A DNA stretch of 64,000 bases from Pontivivens ytuae (GTDB lineage: Bacteria; Pseudomonadota; Alphaproteobacteria; Rhodobacterales; Rhodobacteraceae), in assembly GCF_015679265.1 (NCBI RefSeq), contig NZ_CP064942.1, positions 3,762,001 to 3,826,000 on the forward strand, in the 5' to 3' direction. Shown here in pieces: positions 30,281 to 39,551 of the stretch. The position numbers were made by a program, and so were the translations under genes. The notes beneath the pieces are model-generated. The model was given only the letters and a program-made list of their open reading frames with translations, ran no database searches and had not been told where the DNA came from. How positions within the stretch are numbered: position 1 is the first letter of the stretch; every line of letters starts with the position of its first letter.

Positions 30281-30343
30281 GTCGTTCTCCCTCAGCTTGC
30301 CCTGGGGCAGGAGGTGGGGCCACAGGGCCGGGAGGTCAAAAAA

Positions 30344-30907
30344 TCACTCGGAGCCGCGGGCCATGGCGGCGACGCCGGTGCGGGCGACCTCGACGAGGCC
30401 CAGCGGCACCATCAGCTCGACGAAGGCGTCGATCTTGTCGGGTGCGCCGGTGAGCTCGAAGATGAAGCTTTCGGTCGTCGTGTCCATGACGCGGGCGCGG
30501 AAGATCTCCGCCGTGCGCAGCGCCTCCACCCGGTCATTGCCGGTGCCGCGGACCTTCACCAGCGCAAGCTCCCGCTCGACGCTCGGGCCCTCGACGGTGA
30601 GATCGTGGACCTCGTGCACGACGACCATGCGTTCGAGCTGGTGCTTGATCTGCTCGATCACCTGCGGCGTGCCGGTCGTGACCACCGTGATGCGCGAGCG
30701 GTGGCCGGTATGGTCCACCTCCGCCACGGTGAGGCTGTCAATGTTGTAGCCGCGCCCGGAAAAGAGCCCGATGACGCGCGCCAGCACCCCGTCCACGTTG
30801 TCGACCAGCACGGCCAGCGTGTGCCGCTCCTGGCTGTCGCCGAACGGGGTCTTGAGATCATAGGCGCTCTTGCGCGAGGCGCCTTTCTTGAGGTCGAGGG
30901 GGCTCAT
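30344..30907 (-). CDS. ilvN: Acetolactate synthase regulatory (small) subunit
   Basis: A 187-residue ACT-domain protein (HTLAVLVDNVDGVLARVIGLFSGRGYNIDSLTVAEVDHTG) that confers valine feedback control and activates IlvB. A second regulatory domain follows from about residue 95. The start overlaps the lipoprotein gene stop by 4 nt, so ilvN is translated after it. Confidence 0.95.
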   Translation of the reverse strand: MSPLDLKKGASRKSAYDLKTPFGDSQERHTLAVLVDNVDGVLARVIGLFSGRGYNIDSLTVAEVDHTGHRSRITVVTTGTPQVIEQIKHQLERMVVVHEVHDLTVEGPSVERELALVKVRGTGNDRVEALRTAEIFRARVMDTTTESFIFELTGAPDKIDAFVELMVPLGLVEVARTGVAAMARGSE

Positions 30908-31491
30908 TGTGCTCCGCCTTTCCAGGTCACGAGGTCATCGCCAAGGGTGATGTCCGCCGAGGATAGTGTCGATGCCTCTGCGAGGGAGACATCTGCGCCG
31001 CCGGGTAGGACGGCTGGAACCGTCCCGCCGTTCCTTAGGTCGAACGGATCCCCTTCGACCAGTTCGACGGTCCAATCAAGTATGGACGTTCCGCGTGAGC
31101 AGCCCCCGTCCTCAGGCGCGCCGCCCTCGATCGCCGGGGGGCCCTCGGGACCGTATCGAAAGCATATGTAGACAAGACCATCACGCCCTCGATCGGTCCA
31201 CCACTCACCTGTAGCGATGTTCGGGCCGAAGTCGGACCAGAGATAAGCGTCGCCGTTGCTCGCCAGATACTCGATCTGCGTACCGGTATCCGGTCGGAAC
31301 ACCCGTAGCGTGCGGCCTTCGTAGACGTCGCGAAGTGCCTGCGGCGATGCGCTCAGTGCACGGATACCATCTGCTGTCTCGGTGCCGGAGCACGCCGACA
31401 GAGTTGCTGCAACAGCGAGCACTGCCAACGGCGATCGAATGCGAGAGAAGGGAGCAAGTGCGCTGCGCCTAGCCTTTTCAAGGGAATACAT
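30904..31491 (-). CDS. Envelope lipoprotein inserted between ilvB and ilvN
   Basis: A 195-residue lipoprotein: a basic n-region of about 20 residues, a hydrophobic core (PLAVLAVAATLSAC) and the lipobox Cys34. The mature part has few repeats; near its end GDPFDLRNGGTVPAVLPGGAD matches the 58-residue protein next door. AAGGAACCC is placed for the ATG at 31491; an ATG at 31506 overlaps the preceding stop and is an alternative. The gene overlaps ilvN by 4 nt. I recognise no family. Confidence 0.65.
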   Translation of the reverse strand: MYSLEKARRSALAPFSRIRSPLAVLAVAATLSACSGTETADGIRALSASPQALRDVYEGRTLRVFRPDTGTQIEYLASNGDAYLWSDFGPNIATGEWWTDRGRDGLVYICFRYGPEGPPAIEGGAPEDGGCSRGTSILDWTVELVEGDPFDLRNGGTVPAVLPGGADVSLAEASTLSSADITLGDDLVTWKGGAQ

Positions 31492-31502
31492 AGGGTTCCT
31501 TG

Positions 31503-31675
31503 TCATTCGATGGGCAATCGGTGATCGGCGATTTCGGTGCGAAAGCTCTCGATATCTCCGTCCGACAGCACGAGAGGTACGGTGCCGGAACGGAGGTCGT
31601 AGGAGTCGCCGGACAGTAGTGTTTGCTGCGCAAAGGCGCCGGGCGACAAGGCAATCAGCAGTGCGAGAACGAGCT

Positions 31676-31679
<4 letters not shown>
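31503..31679 (-). CDS. 58-residue secreted protein coupled to ilvB
   Basis: Missed by length alone. It starts at GTG 31677-31679, overlapping the ilvB TGA by four bases (GTGA), and encodes MKLVLALLIALSPGAFA (signal peptide, cleavage before QQ) and about 41 mature residues containing GDSYDLRSGTVPLVLSDGDI. That block matches the lipoprotein C-terminus next door. Its stop is overlapped by ATGA of the lipoprotein. A chance ORF with both couplings and a signal peptide is unlikely, but no expression evidence exists. Confidence 0.6.
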
Positions 31680-33427
<1,748 letters not shown>

Positions 33428-33482
33428 GGGTCTCTTCCTTCTCGCGGGGACGCACCCCGATTTCACTCCATGCGGCGGACAC

Positions 33483-33515
33483 AAAAAAACCCCCGTCCGG
33501 GGGTCATGCGCGTCT
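33483..33515 (-). terminator. Leader terminator of the ilvB attenuator
   Basis: In the minus direction a GC-only 5-bp stem with a 4-nt loop (33490-33494 with 33499-33503) is followed by seven T residues (33483-33489), 56 bp before ilvB. Just upstream GCGCGTCT and AGACGCGC (33508-33515 with 33546-33553) can pair as a competing outer hairpin that covers the leader-peptide stop. The layout is that of an amino-acid attenuator. Confidence 0.75.
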
Positions 33516-33543
33516 CTCTCCTGCGGGGTTCTCTCCCGAGGGG

Positions 33544-33579
33544 TCAGACGCGCCTTCCAATAAGTACGACGATGCTCAT
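33544..33579 (-). CDS. ilv leader peptide (attenuator)
   Basis: An 11-codon ORF that reads MSIVVLIGRRV. Six of 11 residues are Ile, Val or Leu, all end products of the pathway. GGAGAGAG is correctly spaced before the ATG at 33577-33579. It lies just before the terminator at 33483-33515. Stalling on Val/Ile/Leu codons would be the signal that prevents termination. The transcript starts near 33596 if the promoter below is right. Confidence 0.75.
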   Translation of the reverse strand: MSIVVLIGRRV

Positions 33580-33603
33580 CGCTCTCTCCGCTGCACGAGG
33601 GTT

Positions 33604-33631
33604 GTTTTACAGGAGCGGGGCAGGGGGTCAA
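33604..33631 (-). promoter_or_regulatory. Probable promoter of the ilv leader
   Basis: TTGACC (33626-33631) and TAAAAC (33604-33609) on the minus strand are 16 bp apart, 25 bp before the leader-peptide ATG. The -10 matches 4 of 6 bases. Confidence 0.5.
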
Positions 33632-34317
33632 CCTCTCTCGGCGGAGAAAGTGACGCGAATTGGGGTGAAATGCACATTTTCTTTCGTTGGGGGTCTCGCG
33701 CGCGACCGATCCGGCAAATCGCGAGGGCTTCGCGGTCGAATCAATCCGCCGCCGCGCGCCCATGCGCGTCGAGATGCAGGGCGATCACCGCGATCATGCC
33801 CACGGTCAGCAGACCCAGCCCCCGCACCCACCGCCCATGCCGCGGTGCAGGCGAGGAGCACGATCCGGCGCATCGCCGACCGCTCCCCGATCGGCCCCTG
33901 CAAACCTAGCGGCACGAGCGTGAAAAGCATCCCCAGCCCGATCACGAGGTAGAGGTGGATCACGATCCCTTCATTGTCCCCGTCACCATACTCGTTCCGC
34001 GCCCCGATCACGGTCACCAGCAGCGCCAGCACCGCAAGGCCGAAGACCGATGCGCTCCACCACAGCCCGCCGGGATGGGCGTTGGCACAGCCGAGTGCCA
34101 GCGCCAGCAGCCCGCCCGCATAGCCGTAGAGCGCGACATCCTGGATGATCTCCCACTCGCCGGCGGCGAGGTCGCTCACCGTGTCGGCCACCCAGTCGTG
34201 ATCCGGCACCACGAGGCTGCCGACGACGTTCCCGCCGATCAGCGCGACACAGCCGAGCAGGGCCAGTGCCGCGCAGATCCGAAGCATCGCCGGTTCGGTG
34301 GTGTTCGAGGAGCGCAT
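33628..34317 (-). CDS. DUF998-like membrane protein, probably frameshifted near its C-terminus
   Basis: A membrane protein with about five helices in frame (CAALALLGCVALIGGNVVGSLV, then LYGYAGGLLALALG, SASVFGLAVLALLVTVIG, IHLYLVIGLGMLFTLVPLGL) in the DUF998 style. After WAVG the reading runs into 60 hydrophilic residues that end inside the ilv promoter. One base removed near 33828-33838 gives RGLGLLTVGMIAVIALHLDA and a stop at 33741-33743: a plausible last helix. AAGGAGAAACC precedes the ATG at 34317. Either the gene is broken, the base call is wrong, or the frame shifts in translation. Confidence 0.65.
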   Translation of the reverse strand: MRSSNTTEPAMLRICAALALLGCVALIGGNVVGSLVVPDHDWVADTVSDLAAGEWEIIQDVALYGYAGGLLALALGCANAHPGGLWWSASVFGLAVLALLVTVIGARNEYGDGDNEGIVIHLYLVIGLGMLFTLVPLGLQGPIGERSAMRRIVLLACTAAWAVGAGAGSADRGHDRGDRPASRRAWARGGGLIRPRSPRDLPDRSRARPPTKENVHFTPIRVTFSAERG

Positions 34318-34369
34318 CGGTTTCTCCTTCTGCCTCAAGGAGATAACGCGCGATCTGCGCCCGTCACCT

Positions 34370-35275
34370 TCACGGCACCTGCATCAGCACGAGATAGCCG
34401 GCATAGCCCGCCAGCAGCGCCACCCCGGCCCGGCGCCCGATCCCACGCCGGGCGAGGAGGAGCAGCACCAGCATCGCGGCCAGCATCACGGGAATGTCGA
34501 GTGCCGCGAAGCGCGGTGCCGCCGCCACCGGCGCGATCACCGCCGTCGCGCCGAGGATGCCCAGCAGGTTGAAGATGTTGGAGCCCACCACATTGCCCAC
34601 GGCCAGTGCGGCCTGACCCCGCCGCGCCGCGGCGATCGAGGTGGCAAGCTCGGGCAGGGAGGTTCCGACGGCCACGATGGTCAGGCCGATCACCGCCTCC
34701 GACAGCCCCGCCGCCTCCGACAGCCCGACGGCGCCGCGCACCAGCAGGTCCGCACCGATCAGCACGCCCGCGAGCCCCGCGCCCAGCTTGACCAGCGCCA
34801 CGCCAAGACGCGGCCGGGCGCTGCCATCGTCCGGCTCCGCCTCCCGCCGCAGCGCAAGCGCCAGGTATCCTGCCAGTCCCGCCAGCGCGACGAGCCCCGC
34901 GAGCCGCCCGACCTCCCCGGTTAGGGCCGCCGCCAGCAGGGCGACGCCTGCCGCCAGACCGATGGCGATATCCGTCCGCTCGCCGGGGCTGACGCGCAGC
35001 ATCCCGCCCAGCAGTGCGGACAGGCCTAGGATCAGCAGAATGTTCGCCGTGTTCGACCCCACGACGTTGCCGAGCGCGATGTCGGGCGAGCCCGCAAGCG
35101 CGGCGCGCAGCGAGACCGAGAGCTCCGGCACCGACGTCCCGAAGCCGAGCACCACGGCACCCACCACGCCCGCCGACAGTCCCAGCCGCCGCGCCAACGC
35201 TACCGCGCCGCTCACCAGCCCGCCGCCGCCCGCGATGAGCAGCACCAATCCCCCGACCAGCATCAGGCCCAGCAT
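34370..35275 (-). CDS. Calcium/sodium antiporter (CaCA family, YrbG-like)
   Basis: A 301-residue integral membrane protein with two inverted halves. Each half carries the cation-binding alpha repeat: GFGTSVPELSVSLRAALAGSPDIALGNVVGSNTANILLI (first half) and VAVGTSLPELATSIAAARRGQAALAVGNVVGSNIFNLLGI (second half), with the Glu in each PEL. GGAGG precedes the ATG at 35275; a GTG four codons earlier is an alternative. A 12-bp stem-loop lies in its leader. Confidence 0.9.
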   Translation of the reverse strand: MLGLMLVGGLVLLIAGGGGLVSGAVALARRLGLSAGVVGAVVLGFGTSVPELSVSLRAALAGSPDIALGNVVGSNTANILLILGLSALLGGMLRVSPGERTDIAIGLAAGVALLAAALTGEVGRLAGLVALAGLAGYLALALRREAEPDDGSARPRLGVALVKLGAGLAGVLIGADLLVRGAVGLSEAAGLSEAVIGLTIVAVGTSLPELATSIAAARRGQAALAVGNVVGSNIFNLLGILGATAVIAPVAAAPRFAALDIPVMLAAMLVLLLLARRGIGRRAGVALLAGYAGYLVLMQVP

Positions 35276-35318
35276 CGCATCCTCCACGCCATGGCAGCGC
35301 GCATGTCGGATGCATCGC

Positions 35319-35358
35319 GGGCCCCGAAAAGGGCGTGGCGCAAAAATTTTCGGGGCCC
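35319..35358 (-). promoter_or_regulatory. Perfect 12-bp stem-loop in the antiporter leader
   Basis: GGGCCCCGAAAA (35319-35330) and TTTTCGGGGCCC (35347-35358) are exact reverse complements with a 16-nt loop, 44-83 bp before the antiporter start. No U run follows, so it is not a normal intrinsic terminator of the upstream response regulator gene. It may shield or control the antiporter mRNA. Confidence 0.55.
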
Positions 35359-35412
35359 TGCACGCCTTGACGGCGGCCCGTCGTGCACAGGTTTACCTCT
35401 TCTGCCTTGTCG

Positions 35413-35431
35413 AAATATCCCCGCCGGAGGC
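35413..35431. repeat. Second copy of the AAATATCCCCGCCGGAGGC motif
   Basis: This 19-bp element is nearly the same as 23213-23232 (one extra G there). A related GGCGAGGATATTT occurs in reverse near 30003. All are intergenic, near 3' ends. Confidence 0.6.
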
Positions 35432-35479
35432 CCCGGCTGGCCCGATGGTTAACGCTGAATACCTGAGCGAAGCGCTTGG

Positions 35480-35523
35480 CATACGCATGTCATACGCCCT
35501 GTGCACGCAAATCATACGCCGGC
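35480..35523. repeat. CATACGC direct repeats with 11-bp period
   Basis: CATACGC occurs at 35480, 35491 and 35513, with a degenerate copy (TGCACGC) at 35502, so four 11-bp units line up on one face of the helix. The array is 17 bp past the stop of the NarL-type regulator and about 205 bp upstream of the antiporter. It has the form of a multi-dimer binding site. Confidence 0.6.
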
Positions 35524-35539
35524 ATCCGGCGTTAACCCT

Positions 35540-36166
35540 TCAGTCGGTCAGCCCGAGCAGCCCGCTCTCCAGCACGTACCGCGTCAGCCCCGCGGTGGTG
35601 TCGATGTTGAGCTTGCGCTTGATGTTCTTCCGATGCGTCTCGACGGTGCGCACGGAGATATCGAGGTCCCGCGCCACCTCCTTGTTCGAGAGGCCGCGCG
35701 CCAGCCGCAACAGCACCATCTGCTCCCGGCTGGTGAGCACCTCGCGCTCCCCCTCCGGCGTCAGCGCGCCTTCGGTGCCGGTGCACAGATACGTCTCCCC
35801 GGCATGGACCTTCTCGATGGCGGTCACGATCTCCTCGGTCGCGACGTCCTTGAGCAGGTAGCCCTTCGCGCCATGCCGCAAAGCCGTTGAAATGTATTCA
35901 GGATTGTCGTGCATCGACAGGATCACGATGCGCGCCTCGGGGTCGCGTTCGAGCACCAGCTCGGTCGCCGTCAGCCCGTTCATGCCGGGCATGTTGAGGT
36001 CCATCAGCGTGACGTCGGGGGCCATGCGCTCGATCGTGTCGACCGCATCGCGGCCTGTCGCCACGGCGGCGATGACCTCGATCTGGTCGAAGGTCTCGAG
36101 CACGGCGCGCACGCCCTCGGTCACGAGGGGGTGGTCGTCGGCGAGCAGGACGCGGATGCGGCTCAT
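35540..36166 (-). CDS. NarL/FixJ-family response regulator
   Basis: A 208-residue two-domain response regulator. Receiver: DD at 10-11, phospho-acceptor Asp56 in VTLMDLNMPG, and Lys near 106 (KGYLLKD). The C-terminal LuxR-type HTH is in LTSREQMVLLRLARGLSNKEVARDLDISVRTVETHRKNIKRKL. Its ATG overlaps the kinase stop by 4 nt, so the pair is translationally coupled. Confidence 0.95.
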   Translation of the reverse strand: MSRIRVLLADDHPLVTEGVRAVLETFDQIEVIAAVATGRDAVDTIERMAPDVTLMDLNMPGMNGLTATELVLERDPEARIVILSMHDNPEYISTALRHGAKGYLLKDVATEEIVTAIEKVHAGETYLCTGTEGALTPEGEREVLTSREQMVLLRLARGLSNKEVARDLDISVRTVETHRKNIKRKLNIDTTAGLTRYVLESGLLGLTD

Positions 36167-37569
36167 GCCTCCGCCGTCTCCCGCGCCGGCGCGCCAGAGG
36201 TCAGGTGGTGCGCGGGCAGGTTCGCCTCGATCCGCGTGCCCTCGGGCGAGGAGGAGATGCGGAAGGTTCCGCCCAGATGCTCGATACGCTCGGCCATGTT
36301 CCTCAGCCCGATCCCCTGTCCCTGCCGCCGCGGGGCGAAGCCGCGGCCGTTGTCCGAAATGGTGAGCGCCGCACCGCGGCGGTGCGGCTTGATGCGCAGC
36401 TTGACCTCGGTCGCCCCCGCGTGCCGCTCGATATTGGTCAGCGCCTCCTGCGCCACACGGAAGAGCGCGGTCTTGCCTTCGGCACTCAGCGAGTTGCGCA
36501 GCGCCACCGTGTCGAGCCGCGTGCGGATGCCTGTACGCGTCTCGAACTCTTCGCACAAGGTCTTGAGCGCTGGCGACAGGCCGAGGTCATCCAGCGCCGC
36601 GGGCCTCAGGTCGCGGCTGATCCGGCGCACCTCGTGAATGGCGAGGTTGAGCTGGTCGCCCGCCTTCTCCAGCGTCGGCTTCACGGCACCGCCCCCGTCG
36701 ATCCGGCGCAGGGCGAGCTCCAGCCCGTAGCGGATGCCGACGAGGATTTGGGAAATGGAATCATGGAGTTCGCGCGCGACCCTCGCGCGCTCCTCCTCCT
36801 GCGTGTCGACGATCCGCTGGGTGAGCACGGCGAGCTTGCTGTCGGCCAGCCGCCGCTCGCGGATGTTGATGAGCATGCCGGAGGCGAAGACGCCGAGCAG
36901 CACGACGGAGGTGATGGCCGCGATCCAGAGGAAGGTGTCGCGGATCCGCGCCTCCATCTCCGCCCGCGTGGCCGCGACCTCCGCGCGCACATCGTCGATG
37001 AAGATGCCGGTGCCCACCGCCCAGCGCCAGTCCTGCAGGCCGATCACGTAGCTGACGATCGGGCTTTCCTCTCCGGTCGAGGGCTTGGGCCAGACATATT
37101 CGTGGTAGCCCCCGCCGCGCCGGGCGAGGTCGATCAGGGGCTGCACGACCGGCGTGCCCGTGCTGTCGGTCAGGTCGATCCAGTTGCGGGTGATGAGCTC
37201 CGTCTGCTTGGAGCTCACGAGGTTCGTCCCGTCATAATCGTAGACGAAGAAGAAACCGTCCTTGCCGTAGGTCATCGCGGCGAGGATCTGGGCCGCGCGC
37301 TCCTTCGCCTCCTCGTCATCCGGTCCGGCAGGGCCGTAGATGTGGTAGATCGCGTTGCGCGCGAGGCTCATGTAATTGCGCAGCTCGGCCTGCTTGGTCT
37401 CCAGCAGCGTCTCCTCAAGGAAGGCGATCTCCTCCTCGGCGAGCTGACGGGACTGGTAGGCGACGAGCGTCGCGATGCAGGCGACCGCGAGGACGAGCGG
37501 CAGCGTGGCCAGAAGGAACACCTTCTGCCCGTAGCTCGGCCGCATTCTGTCGCGCAGGCTCACCCGCAT
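36163..37569 (-). CDS. Cache-domain sensor histidine kinase (HisKA_3 type)
   Basis: A 468-residue kinase. TM1 at 17-38, a periplasmic single-Cache domain at about 60-205 (GKDGFFFVYDYDGTNLVSS and DWRWAVGTGIFIDDV are its two typical segments), TM2 at 213-235, the H-box with His269 in ARVARELHDSIS, and a HATPase with NIERHAGATEV and DNGRGFAP. Single-Cache kinases often sense short organic acids. The TRAP genes at 39.5 kb are a plausible target. Upstream lies the leftward TetR. Confidence 0.93.
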   Translation of the reverse strand: MRVSLRDRMRPSYGQKVFLLATLPLVLAVACIATLVAYQSRQLAEEEIAFLEETLLETKQAELRNYMSLARNAIYHIYGPAGPDDEEAKERAAQILAAMTYGKDGFFFVYDYDGTNLVSSKQTELITRNWIDLTDSTGTPVVQPLIDLARRGGGYHEYVWPKPSTGEESPIVSYVIGLQDWRWAVGTGIFIDDVRAEVAATRAEMEARIRDTFLWIAAITSVVLLGVFASGMLINIRERRLADSKLAVLTQRIVDTQEEERARVARELHDSISQILVGIRYGLELALRRIDGGGAVKPTLEKAGDQLNLAIHEVRRISRDLRPAALDDLGLSPALKTLCEEFETRTGIRTRLDTVALRNSLSAEGKTALFRVAQEALTNIERHAGATEVKLRIKPHRRGAALTISDNGRGFAPRRQGQGIGLRNMAERIEHLGGTFRISSSPEGTRIEANLPAHHLTSGAPARETAEA

Positions 37570-37617
37570 TCCACATCCCCCACAGGTGCCACATAAGACG
37601 CGAGGCGGGCGGCGGGA

Positions 37618-38211
37618 TCAAGCGGGCTGCGTAAGCAGGACGCGCCGGGCGGCCTCCGCGATCTCGCGCCGGATGGCGTCGTGGCTCCAGCCGCAGTCGA
37701 GATGCAGATGCTCCCAGTTGCGGACGTGGAGCAGGGTCCAGAGCAGATCGGTCGCCGCCGCCGCCTCCAGATCCGTCCGCAGGTCGCCGTCGCGGGCGAG
37801 CGCGGCAACGGCGGCGGCACAGCCCTCGCGCATCGCCTCCATCCGGTCGTCCCATGCGGCGGCCGCCGCCTCGTCGGTTTCGCGGGCGAGCAGGAGGGCG
37901 CGGGCGACCGGGTGGATCACCGGGATGTAGTCGGCCCAGGCGCGGACATAGGCGTCGAGCCGGGCGCGGCCCGTCGCGGCCGTGCGGCTTTCCTCCAGCC
38001 GCGCATCCATGTCGGAGGTCGCATCCACATGGCGCACTGCGGCGATCAGAAGATCGGTGCGGTTGTCGAAATGGAGGTAGAGCGCCTGGCGGCTCACCCC
38101 CGCCTCCTTCGCGATGTCGGAGAGGCGCACGGGCTTCCCCTCGGACTGCGCCAGCAGGGTGCAGGTGGCGGCGAGCAGGCGATCGCGGGTCGTTTCATTT
38201 GCACTTGACAT
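37618..38211 (-). CDS. TetR-family repressor
   Basis: A 197-residue TetR regulator with the N-terminal HTH (PVRLSDIAKEAGVSRQALYLHFDNRTDLL). Its start codon lies inside the first of three operators at 38205-38260. It faces away from an NAD(P)H-dependent oxidoreductase, which it most likely represses together with itself. The inducer is probably a quinone or similar electrophile, an inference from the target. Confidence 0.92.
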   Translation of the reverse strand: MSSANETTRDRLLAATCTLLAQSEGKPVRLSDIAKEAGVSRQALYLHFDNRTDLLIAAVRHVDATSDMDARLEESRTAATGRARLDAYVRAWADYIPVIHPVARALLLARETDEAAAAAWDDRMEAMREGCAAAVAALARDGDLRTDLEAAAATDLLWTLLHVRNWEHLHLDCGWSHDAIRREIAEAARRVLLTQPA

Positions 38212-38260
38212 GGTGTCAATCTACTGGCATTTGACATCGTGTCAATTGACACGGTGTAAA
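38205..38260. promoter_or_regulatory. Three TetR operators
   Basis: TTGACA-TGG-TGTCAA (38205-38219) and TTGACA-TCG-TGTCAA (38231-38245) are perfect 6-3-6 palindromes. TTGACA-CGG-TGTAAA (38246-38260) is a third with one mismatch. Sites 2 and 3 are adjacent, 15 bp apart; site 1 covers the TetR ATG. Each half also resembles a -35 element, so binding would block both promoters. Confidence 0.8.
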
Positions 38261-38276
38261 GCGAAAGGAGAACCCC

Positions 38277-38924
38277 ATGACCAAGCGCATCTTCATCTGG
38301 GTCGGCCATCCGCGGGCGGAGAGCCTGTGCGGCGCGCTCGCCGACCGGTACGAGGCCGAGGCCCGCGCCGCAGGCGCCGAGGTGCGGCGCCAGAACCTCG
38401 CCGACATGCAGTTCGATCCGAACTTCCCGGGCTATGTCGGGCGGCAGGAGATCGATCCGGATCTGGTGGCCTGGCAGGAGAACATGGCCTGGGCCGACCA
38501 CGTCCTCTTCGTCTTCCCGTACTGGTGGGCGAGCATTCCGGCGATGGCGAAGGCCGTGCTCGACAAGGCGCTCGTGCCGGGGTTTGGCTTCAAGTACCGC
38601 AAGGACAGCATGTGGTGGGACAAGCTCCTGGCAGGCCGCACCGGCGACGTGATCCTGACCTCGGACACGCCGCCCTGGCTCGACACCTGGCTCTACCGCA
38701 AGCCGGGACGGCGGATGCTCAAGAACCAGGTGCTCGACTTCTGCGGCATCACGCCGCGCAAGATCGTGCAGTTCGGCTCGGTCAAGAGCTCCACGCCGCG
38801 CGACCGGTCGCGCTGGATCGAGCGGGCAGGGGACATGGGCCGCACGGCGGCGGAGAAGCCAGTGCGCACCGCGGCACCCGTGCCCGCGCACAGCTCGATC
38901 ACGGCACGGGGTGCGCGGGCCTGA
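38277..38924 (+). CDS. NAD(P)H-dependent oxidoreductase (flavodoxin-fold, MdaB/NQO-like)
   Basis: A 215-residue flavin quinone-reductase-like protein. IFIWVGHPRAESLC is the flavin phosphate loop, and FVFPYWWASIPAMAKAVLDKALVPGFGFKY carries the family PxWWxxxPa motif. AAAGGAG lies 6 nt before the ATG. It is divergent to the TetR gene across the operators above and so is probably induced by its substrate. Confidence 0.9.
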   Translation: MTKRIFIWVGHPRAESLCGALADRYEAEARAAGAEVRRQNLADMQFDPNFPGYVGRQEIDPDLVAWQENMAWADHVLFVFPYWWASIPAMAKAVLDKALVPGFGFKYRKDSMWWDKLLAGRTGDVILTSDTPPWLDTWLYRKPGRRMLKNQVLDFCGITPRKIVQFGSVKSSTPRDRSRWIERAGDMGRTAAEKPVRTAAPVPAHSSITARGARA

Positions 38925-38931
38925 TGCGATC

Positions 38932-39384
38932 CTACCGAAGCGGCGGCCCCACGAACTCGAGGTCGTAGGCCGCCGCGATCTCCTCGACCCGCGCCTTGTC
39001 CTCGGCGGGGTTGAGCCCTTCGGTCTCCCCGAAGAAGTCCGCCCCGCGGCCCGGCGTCAGGATCACCTGAACCACCGAGCCCGCAGGCTCCACCCCAACG
39101 AATGTGTGCTGCAGCCCCGGCGGGATCATCACCAGATCGCCCTCGCCGGCGGTGAACTCGTCCTCGCCGCAGACGAAGCGGACCCGGCCCGACAGGACGG
39201 TGAAGAGCTCGTGCTCGCGCCAGTGGATGTGGAGCGGCGGGCCCTGGCCTTCCTCCACCGTTTCGCGGAACACGCCGAAGGCGCCTCCGGTCTCTGCCGC
39301 GCTGATCGAGATGGTGCGCGCGATGCCGAAGGCGGTGTTCGGGGTGCCGTCCCCCGCGCCGCGATGGATGCCCTGCCGTTTCAT
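38932..39384 (-). CDS. Cupin-domain protein
   Basis: A 150-residue single-domain cupin. Motif 1 (GPPLHIHWREHELFTVLSGRVRFV) has the two His and Glu for metal, and motif 2 (AGEGDLVMIPPGLQHTF) the last His. GGAAGGGAG precedes the ATG at 39384. It runs towards the oxidoreductase gene and ends 7 bp from it. Substrate unknown. Confidence 0.88.
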   Translation of the reverse strand: MKRQGIHRGAGDGTPNTAFGIARTISISAAETGGAFGVFRETVEEGQGPPLHIHWREHELFTVLSGRVRFVCGEDEFTAGEGDLVMIPPGLQHTFVGVEPAGSVVQVILTPGRGADFFGETEGLNPAEDKARVEEIAAAYDLEFVGPPLR

Positions 39385-39551
39385 GATATGCTCCCTTCCA
39401 AGGCGCTTCGGGGACGAGATAGGGCGGCCAGGTTTCAATCCATGTACCCTCTACGGGTTTGTAGGTATTGGAACCCCGCACCTCACTCGCTACGGTCGCG
39501 CCATTATTCGATCCGCCCATTCAAAAGGGTGGGCGCTACTGGGAGGTATCC

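Noticed and set aside
33428..33763. In-frame upstream extension of ilvB
   Set aside because: It would read through the attenuator terminator and the leader peptide; AGGAAGAG precedes the ATG at 33427.
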